Source of the DNA: Saccoglossus kowalevskii
Taxonomy: Eukaryota; Hemichordata; Enteropneusta; Harrimaniidae
NCBI RefSeq assembly: GCF_000003605.2
Contig: NW_003110478.1
Coordinates: forward strand, 11,556 to 23,642
Reading direction: 5' to 3'
Length of the DNA stretch: 12,087 nucleotides
Positions 9,801 to 12,087 of this stretch are shown one piece after another. Under the pieces are notes generated by a model. That model was not told the DNA's origin and ran no database searches. It saw only the letters and a program-made list of their open reading frames with translations. A program made the position numbers and the translations under genes. How positions within the stretch are numbered: the stretch's first letter is position 1; each line of letters begins with the position of its first letter.

Positions 9801-12078
9801 TTTGAAATTATACACGCATTTCGCAAGTAATTATATAAAGATCTCTCATAGAAAGAGCCATTTTTCATTTGTTAACTTCAACTCACATATCATTAGTAAA
9901 TTTAAATAAATAACCATCTTTGCCGCAATCATCGGATGGCATATGGTCCGGCATTGTTTACTAAAGCATTGATAAATGGAATGTTTGTGAGGCGAAGTTG
10001 TAATAATATTTTCTATATATTTACAAAGGTGGCAAGACGTAGTATCACAGATCGGTCCAGATGGACACACGTCACTCAACAGGCTAATAGAACGTTTGCC
10101 TGATGTAGCTATGTTGGTTTTAGATAAATGTGTTCGATATTCACACTCAGATAGAACCAATCCAAACCTCAGGGTAAGTAGACAAGCATACTAGTACTAT
10201 GCTACTAGTATGCAAACAATATATCGCAACTATTGATATAACACCGTCCAAGTCCACACTATCACATTGTTTTACAGATCGAATTCACAATGACCGATGG
10301 TGAATTTTTTTTTGTTAATTAATGCAATTCTGGAGCCGTAGTATCTCCGACATGTCTTGGTTATTCATGTTCAAACACATGTTACACATATGCCCCTGTA
10401 ACTGGTTTCTCATGTGAAGCTAATGAGCGCAATTTCAGTGCTAAAATTCACCAAAACCGAGTATTTCTACCATGCCGGAATTAGAACTCGGTCATGCATA
10501 TGTATTTTTAAACAATGGACATAATAGTAACCTGACACACGTCATTTTGTGGTAATTTTCAGATGTACATCCTGAGTTCTAGGACATACTTTGACCGATC
10601 AAGTTCAAACTTCGCACATTTCCTTGATGTTTTTTTCTCTTCAAATTTGGTACATAACTATAACATTAGCTTTAATCCGCCACTTGTTTTTAATATTTCC
10701 CCTGTTAGTATGTACAATGTGACACATATGCGAATGCACTCACAGACGATCACCGTGTAATGATATGACTTGTTATTACACGAATTTAAAACAAATTTAA
10801 AAAGTAAAAAGCGAGATTATATATATATATATATATATATATATGGTTATAGTAACAAATAATTTATATGTTATTTATATCCGTTTTCCTCGTTCCAGAT
10901 AACATATAATTATCAACACATCGACCCCGGACCGGATTCTCCCTCAACTAAACGATTAAACAAGAGGTGGTGCGCTTTAACGGTATTGCTGTTTTTCCCT
11001 GTTTGCGTTTTATATTATCGTTATTTTTTATTAGTATCATTATAATATATTAGCGTATATTTTCTGATTTTTTAGACTATGGTTAAATATGGCCGAGAAG
11101 ATTTGCTCAGACACGACCTTTGTAGAACTCTTTTAAATTACAAATGGTAAGTTATGATGGGCCATTCCACCAATCAGATCAACAGTCTCTGTGTCTCATA
11201 CCACAATTAAACTTCCCACAATGTAAGAAATCTATTTTACAGAAATGAGTTAACCTTGTATCGTCGGAAAAATTATGCTGTGTTATGCCTTGACATGTTA
11301 ATTAATATACTGTAATAAACAGCTACGATAATCGCAAGATATATTAGCCTTGTCAATAACCGAACATCACCTTGCAGAATTTTAGGGTGTCATATAAGTC
11401 GTCAAATCGCACGCAGGATTCTGTGTTTGACGCAGGATTCGGTGAGCTATTAGGCTTCTCTCTTCTGCGTTTACAGGACGACTATTTAACTCATCTTATC
11501 ACCGCGTACAAACGAACATGCTTCCTAGTTTAGTTGTGTTTGACGCGCCCGAAGCAGAATTCCATGACCAATGCATGACAATATTTATTGCAGTGAAGAT
11601 AAACAATAAACGGCGCAATGCGTCAGGTTTGGATCAGTGTAACTCGCGAACTGTGCTAGTTCTCAAGTTATTTAAAATTGAAAAGGTTTTCAACTAAATT
11701 TTGTCGACATATCACAAACATAATGAAGTTTCGTAATATCAACTATTATGATTAAATACAATATGTTCGGCATGTATTATGTTCCACTTCAACCTCTTCG
11801 TTAATTCATGATTTCAATATTAATTACTATAGCTTTATTAATTTTCGTAGTTTGTATTTTCATAACTTGTGTCAGTGTCATAAGTGTTTTAATTGTAATT
11901 TCTTTGCAGGAGAAAATTTGCCCGTTGTCTCTTCGCTACTGATTTTTGTCTTTATGTGCTGTTTCTGGCTACACTTACTACATATGCAATGTCAACTGAT
12001 CACATCCTGGTACAGAAACTGGATAGCCATGGATGCCCATTGGCACCTGGCACTAATGAAAGTGCATATTATGATTCG
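529..12078 (+). CDS. TRPA1: TRPA1-like ankyrin-repeat cation channel, 5' part (17 exons, 3' incomplete)
   Basis: Joining 17 exons with GT/AG junctions gives an uninterrupted 811-residue reading frame. Seen in order: a polar N-terminus with a run of acidic residues at 82-89; 16-17 ankyrin repeats at about 90-655, most exactly 33 residues and several with the TPLH/TALH signature; an RW pair at 655-656; a linker with LPD and LDKC (686-689); a pre-S1 segment with KW at 754-755; a hydrophobic S1 at about 758-781; and the beginning of an extracellular loop. This order is characteristic of TRPA channels, which are tetrameric plasma-membrane Ca2+-permeable sensors of chemicals, heat or touch. A repeat with a long 40-residue spacing (256-295) lines up with the equally long fifth repeat of human TRPA1. 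Pore and C-terminus lie beyond the window. The family is firm. Whether it is a strict TRPA1 orthologue or another invertebrate TRPA clade is not settled. Confidence 0.93.
850..857. promoter_or_regulatory. CRE palindrome TGACGTCA in intron 1
   Basis: A perfect consensus 8-mer for CREB/ATF factors, 40 bases inside intron 1. A second perfect copy lies in intron 3. Confidence 0.3.
2466..2515. repeat. (AAAT)n microsatellite
   Basis: About ten AAAT units, slightly interrupted by AAAC and ATAT variants. Read on the minus strand it gives a spurious Ile/Leu/Phe/Tyr-rich open frame. Confidence 0.95.
2928..3084 (+). CDS. TRPA1: TRPA exon 2: ankyrin repeats 1-2
   Basis: The acceptor is ttcttcag-like (tcttcag, 2921-2927) and the donor is gtaatc at 3085, leaving phase 1. 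It encodes residues 95-146 plus one base of Asp147. It starts AAMFGRLDIVKLHLEQD, the helix pair of repeat 1. It continues into repeat 2 with MPIHYAVRFNHKAV and ends LIDKGA. The spacing of the two repeats matches the first two repeats of human TRPA1 as I recall it. Exon 1 ends in phase 0 and this exon reads in phase 0 without a stop, which is the main support for joining them across a 2.1 kb intron. Confidence 0.92.
3085..4623. other. Intron 2 (1539 bases, phase 1)
   Basis: No coding signal or long repeat. Small structures only: an 11-base direct repeat CCCTACCATGT at 3229-3239 and 3244-3254, an 8-bp stem at 3849-3871, and an imperfect inverted repeat CCTGGGTT/AACCCAAGG around 3499-3532. The minus-strand open frames at 3127-3438 and 3919-4155 show no domain. 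Confidence 0.8.
3849..3871. repeat. Short inverted repeat (8-bp arms, 7-base loop)
   Basis: ATAGCGTT and AACGCTAT are perfect reverse complements around gttagtt. This is a lone small hairpin inside intron 2 with no recognisable role. Confidence 0.5.
4624..4802 (+). CDS. TRPA1: TRPA exon 3: ankyrin repeats 3 to mid-4
   Basis: The acceptor is aactattag at 4615-4623. The first two bases complete Asp147 with the final G of exon 2, giving GADVNGR, the expected end of a repeat finger. It encodes residues 148-206. Repeat 3 contains TSALHLAARRNFTNILRRLL and repeat 4 starts VALHVSARYGHLEAT. The donor gtaaat follows GAG, phase 0. A perfect TGACGTCA palindrome lies 12 bases into the next intron. Confidence 0.93.
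4814..4821. promoter_or_regulatory. CRE palindrome TGACGTCA in intron 3
   Basis: A second perfect CRE 8-mer in the window, 12 bases after the exon 3 donor. The function is unproven. Confidence 0.3.
4901..5061. repeat. 35-bp minisatellite, three full units plus decayed flanks
   Basis: Units at 4921-4955, 4956-4990 and 4991-5025 each begin ATGATGTTA and are exactly 35 bases, with a shared CC..(A/G)GTAATC.TAAG core. A fourth, internally deleted unit (TAATCGTAAG..CCTGTT) follows to about 5061, and a partial copy (AGGGATAACCCATT) precedes at about 4907-4920. Confidence 0.85.
5151..5258 (+). CDS. TRPA1: TRPA exon 4: ankyrin repeats 4-5
   Basis: The acceptor is actattgtag ending at 5150 and the donor is gtaggt at 5259, both phase 0. 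It encodes residues 207-242. It completes repeat 4 (ILLRSDLTEVNIRDHD) and begins repeat 5 with MTPFHHAATQGNVAMCQRL. The exon is 108 bases, exactly 36 codons, so skipping it would not shift the frame but would remove about one repeat. Confidence 0.92.
5259..6340. other. Intron 4 (1082 bases, phase 0)
   Basis: AT-rich sequence without long open frames, tandem repeats or clear transposon ends. A T-rich stretch precedes the tandem acceptors at its 3' end. Nothing further seen. Confidence 0.8.
6341..6449 (+). CDS. TRPA1: TRPA exon 5: ankyrin repeats 5-6
   Basis: Encodes residues 243-278 plus one base of Gly279. Two AG acceptors lie 6 bases apart, ending at 6340 and 6346. I chose the first because it gives CQRL joined to LQFGADLRAKEIN, which restores an exact 33-residue repeat spacing; the second would delete Leu-Gln. 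Repeat 6 starts DITPLMFASIRGNLETM. The donor gtacaa at 6450 leaves phase 1. Confidence 0.9.
6702..6799 (+). CDS. TRPA1: TRPA exon 6: long repeat-6 loop and repeat 7 start
   Basis: The acceptor is aatttgtttag ending at 6701. The first GT completes Gly279, giving IIESGKEVKESSELF. This is an elongated finger after repeat 6 that makes the repeat about 40 residues, the same spacing as the fifth repeat of human TRPA1. Repeat 7 begins SNALHLSVARSHIK. The donor gtgagt at 6800 is strong, phase 0. The exon itself begins GTAAAG, which resembles a donor site. Confidence 0.91.
6800..7475. other. Intron 6 (676 bases, phase 0)
   Basis: Begins with a consensus donor gtgagt and ends with ttctgcag. I see no repeat, hairpin or coding signal of note. 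Confidence 0.8.
7476..7648 (+). CDS. TRPA1: TRPA exon 7: ankyrin repeats 7-9
   Basis: The acceptor is ttctgcag ending at 7475 and the donor is gtagga at 7649, leaving phase 2. It encodes residues 312-368 plus two bases of Arg369. It finishes repeat 7 (AAEYCLDEGADINSKKFN), carries all of repeat 8 (GHTALHIASVTGNAEMAS through VNAKDEE) and opens repeat 9 with QMTPLH. The CLDEGADI segment resembles the CLDNGAQI segment of human TRPA1 at the matching place. Confidence 0.94.
7738..7786 (+). CDS. TRPA1: TRPA exon 8: 49-base exon in ankyrin repeat 9
   Basis: A very short exon between acceptor ttcttcag (ending 7737) and a strong donor gtgagt (7787). It encodes one base of Arg369 and residues 370-385, ASLYSRMEVIQLLIQQ. 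It is required to connect TPLHR to GASLETQ and keep a 33-residue repeat. LHRASL recurs in the corresponding human TRPA1 repeat. Skipping this exon would shift the frame. Confidence 0.92.
7922..8200 (+). CDS. TRPA1: TRPA exon 9: ankyrin repeats 9-12
   Basis: The longest ankyrin exon, 279 bases or 93 codons, with phase 0 at both ends. The acceptor is taattccag ending at 7921 and the donor is gtgaat at 8201. It encodes residues 386-478: the end of repeat 9 (GASLETQDLE), repeat 10 (FTPLLAASWKGQ to SVKDRE), repeat 11 (KTCLHWAAEGNHFHFAQMLL with a lengthened LLDEKDKK finger) and the first half of repeat 12 (DQTATHYAAESGNVK). At the site of human C414 and C421 it has Gln465 and Ala472 (alignment from memory). 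Confidence 0.94.
8336..8418 (+). CDS. TRPA1: TRPA exon 10: ankyrin repeats 12-13
   Basis: The acceptor is aaatttcag ending at 8335 and the donor is gtacgt at 8419, phase 2. It encodes residues 479-505 plus two bases of Glu506: ILNLLISRGAKIDTKCIE completing repeat 12, then EKLPLHSAS opening repeat 13. Joining to exon 11 forms SASENGRLEC. The intron that follows holds a transposon-like inverted-repeat element. Confidence 0.92.
8470..8760. mobile_element. MITE-like element with TTAA flanks and ~30-bp terminal inverted repeats
   Basis: TTAA occurs at 8470-8473 and 8757-8760. The 283 bases between start AGGGCGGTAGTCGT and end ACGACTACCGACTT. Comparing the first 30 bases with the reverse complement of the last 30 gives 24 matches, including a 10-base identical block CGGTAGTCGT. 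There is no transposase frame inside, so it is non-autonomous. TTAA target duplications are known for piggyBac and Kolobok superfamilies, and the superfamily cannot be decided here. It lies in an intron and leaves the exons intact. Confidence 0.7.
8732..8785. repeat. 54-bp imperfect palindrome at the element's 3' end
   Basis: Centred on TTTAAA at 8756-8761, the two 27-base arms pair at 22 positions. The left arm is the 3' terminal repeat of the MITE-like element. The right arm (8757-8789) is a third, diverged copy of the same terminus in the same orientation as the 5' end, so a second truncated copy probably begins there. Confidence 0.7.
8900..9061 (+). CDS. TRPA1: TRPA exon 11: ankyrin repeats 13-14
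   Basis: The acceptor is tttgtttcag ending at 8899 and the donor is gtaaga at 9062, phase 2. It encodes the last base of Glu506, residues 507-559 and two bases of Arg560. Repeat 13 continues NGRLECVMSLAKACPTR with a 34-residue spacing. Repeat 14 is GRTPLLLASAEGHAKVVQHL through RVGADIAS. The GHAKVVQHLL helix closely resembles the GHDKVVQLLL helix of human TRPA1. Confidence 0.94.
9062..9386. other. Intron 11 (325 bases, phase 2)
   Basis: Ordinary AT-rich intron with donor gtaaga and acceptor tgatttcag. I see no repeat or coding signal. Confidence 0.8.
9387..9498 (+). CDS. TRPA1: TRPA exon 12: ankyrin repeat 15
   Basis: The acceptor is tgatttcag ending at 9386 and the donor is gtagga at 9499, phase 0. 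It encodes the last base of Arg560 and residues 561-597. After DEH, which ends repeat 14, it holds one complete repeat: RRTALAIASKEGHSDVVKIL to AEIDATDKN, plus Arg597. The exon boundary falls almost exactly at a repeat boundary. Confidence 0.93.
9605..9777 (+). CDS. TRPA1: TRPA exon 13: ankyrin repeats 16-17
   Basis: The acceptor is atttatcttag ending at 9604 and the donor is gtacat at 9778, phase 2. It encodes residues 598-654 plus two bases of Arg655. Repeat 16 is NTSLHLSAANGNSGCTKILL. The last, degenerate repeat is KFENCLDIATSNLQEDAAAV, ending IVNHKR. In TRPA proteins the repeat stack ends just before an RW or equivalent motif that starts the linker, and here Arg655-Trp656 are split across this junction. 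Confidence 0.92.
10029..10173 (+). CDS. TRPA1: TRPA exon 14: post-ankyrin linker (allosteric region)
   Basis: The acceptor is atttacaaag ending at 10028, with a poorer pyrimidine tract than its neighbours. The donor gtaagt at 10174 is excellent, phase 0. It encodes residues 656-703, WQDVVSQIGPDGHTSLNRL, then IERLPDVAMLVLDKCVRY. It corresponds to the linker of TRPA1 that follows the ankyrin stack and carries the main electrophile-reactive cysteines in vertebrates. Only one of these appears kept (Cys689, equivalent to human C641). An 11-bp perfect hairpin sits 12 bases after the donor. Confidence 0.93.
10186..10213. repeat. Perfect 11-bp inverted repeat 12 bases after the exon 14 donor
   Basis: GCATACTAGTA and TACTAGTATGC are exact reverse complements separated by CTATGC. 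In the pre-mRNA this could fold into a stem-loop beside the 5' splice site. Confidence 0.8.
10818..10844. repeat. (AT)n dinucleotide repeat
   Basis: An uninterrupted run of alternating T and A of about 27 bases, 54 bases before the exon 15 acceptor. Likely polymorphic in length. Confidence 0.95.
10899..10982 (+). CDS. TRPA1: TRPA exon 15: linker between ankyrin domain and pre-S1
   Basis: The acceptor is tcgttccag ending at 10898. The donor gtattg at 10983 is weak but usable, phase 0 at both ends, 28 codons. It encodes residues 704-731: ITYNYQHIDPGPDSPSTKR, then LNKRWCALT. ITYNY matches the conserved (I)xY(N/S)F segment of TRPA1. The rest is Pro, Ser and Lys rich and is the variable loop in this family. 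CALT precedes TMV in the next exon, matching the ALNxMV motif. Confidence 0.88.
11076..11146 (+). CDS. TRPA1: TRPA exon 16: pre-S1 helix
   Basis: The acceptor is gattttttag ending at 11075 and the donor is gtaagt at 11147, phase 2. It encodes residues 732-754 plus two bases of Trp755: TMVKYGREDLLRHDLCRTLL, then NYKW. It fits the TRPA pre-S1 pattern MVxxxRxxLLxHxxxxxxLxxKW. Cys747 and Lys754 fall at the positions of human C703 and K710. Confidence 0.93.
11147..11909. other. Intron 16 (763 bases, phase 2)
   Basis: Contains two copies of ACGCAGGATTC at 11411-11421 and 11430-11440, 19 bases apart. It also contains an acceptor-like pyrimidine stretch ending cag at about 11478 that is not followed by a usable frame. 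No coding signal otherwise. Confidence 0.8.
11910..12078 (+). CDS. TRPA1: TRPA exon 17: S1 and start of S1-S2 loop
   Basis: The acceptor is aatttctttgcag ending at 11909. It encodes the last base of Trp755 and residues 756-811. RKFAR is a basic cytoplasmic edge followed by a hydrophobic segment from about 758 to 781 (LFATDFCLYVLFLATLTTYA), which I read as S1. The loop that follows contains Cys797 and an N-glycosylation sequon NES at 804-806. A GTAATA at 12079 after Ser811 is a possible donor. The frame also stays open to the window end (Val-Ile-Leu), so the true exon end is uncertain. Confidence 0.88.
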
Positions 12079-12087
12079 GTAATACTA

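Larger units (their letters stand above)
10174..10898. other. Intron 14 (725 bases, phase 0)
   Basis: Contains a perfect 11-bp hairpin next to the donor, a small AATTCAC/GTGAATT inverted repeat at 10282-10306, and an (AT)n run at 10818-10844 close to the acceptor. The open frame at 10563-10760 has no recognisable domain. Confidence 0.8.

Noticed and set aside
9846-10160. 104-residue minus-strand frame
   Set aside because: Runs antisense across exon 14 and intron 13, so it is a shadow of the TRPA exon.
10563-10760. 65-residue plus-strand frame in intron 14
   Set aside because: Low-complexity, no domain, and flanked by no usable splice pair that keeps the TRPA frame.
11852-12082. 76-residue plus-strand frame with Cys/His-rich start and hydrophobic stretch
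   Set aside because: It is the wrong frame over exon 17. The frame joined from exon 16 gives the TRPA S1 sequence.
1-12087. CRISPR array, tRNA, rRNA or a bacterial defence system
   Set aside because: No spaced identical repeats, cloverleaf or RNA gene signature was seen, and the spliced gene structure is eukaryotic.

Overview
This is a piece of an animal nuclear genome. It is AT-rich, with no operon-like gene packing and no bacterial-style long open reading frames. Short exons with clean GT/AG junctions are separated by introns of 89 to 2117 bases. The introns carry microsatellites, a minisatellite and a MITE-like element. The protein matches the TRPA ion-channel family, so the source is a metazoan, most likely a non-vertebrate such as a mollusc, annelid, brachiopod or deuterostome invertebrate. 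I cannot name the species.

The window holds one gene on the + strand, the 5' part of a TRPA1-like cation channel. I joined 17 coding exons: 529-810, 2928-3084, 4624-4802, 5151-5258, 6341-6449, 6702-6799, 7476-7648, 7738-7786, 7922-8200, 8336-8418, 8900-9061, 9387-9498, 9605-9777, 10029-10173, 10899-10982, 11076-11146 and 11910-12078. Every junction keeps frame, and together they give 811 residues. These are a polar, probably disordered N-terminus (1-89), 16-17 ankyrin repeats (about 90-655), the TRPA linker that follows the repeats (656-755), S1 (about 758-781) and the start of the S1-S2 extracellular loop (782-811). The window stops there, so S2-S6, the pore and the C-terminal coiled coil lie downstream.

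Region by region: 1-528 is upstream/5'UTR sequence with no strong promoter signal. Position 529 starts the coding sequence. Intron 1 (811-2927) and intron 2 (3085-4623) are long and mostly featureless. From 4624 to 10173 the ankyrin exons are closely spaced. Intron 3 contains a 35-bp minisatellite, and intron 10 contains a TTAA-flanked inverted-repeat element with a neighbouring third copy of its terminus. From 10899 to the end come the linker and first transmembrane exons. No second gene, RNA gene, CRISPR array or other system was found.

The most interesting protein-level point comes from an alignment made from memory. The cysteines equivalent to human TRPA1 C414, C421, C621 and C665 appear to be replaced, while the equivalents of C641, C703 and K710 are kept. 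This suggests a TRPA channel with altered or absent electrophile sensing.
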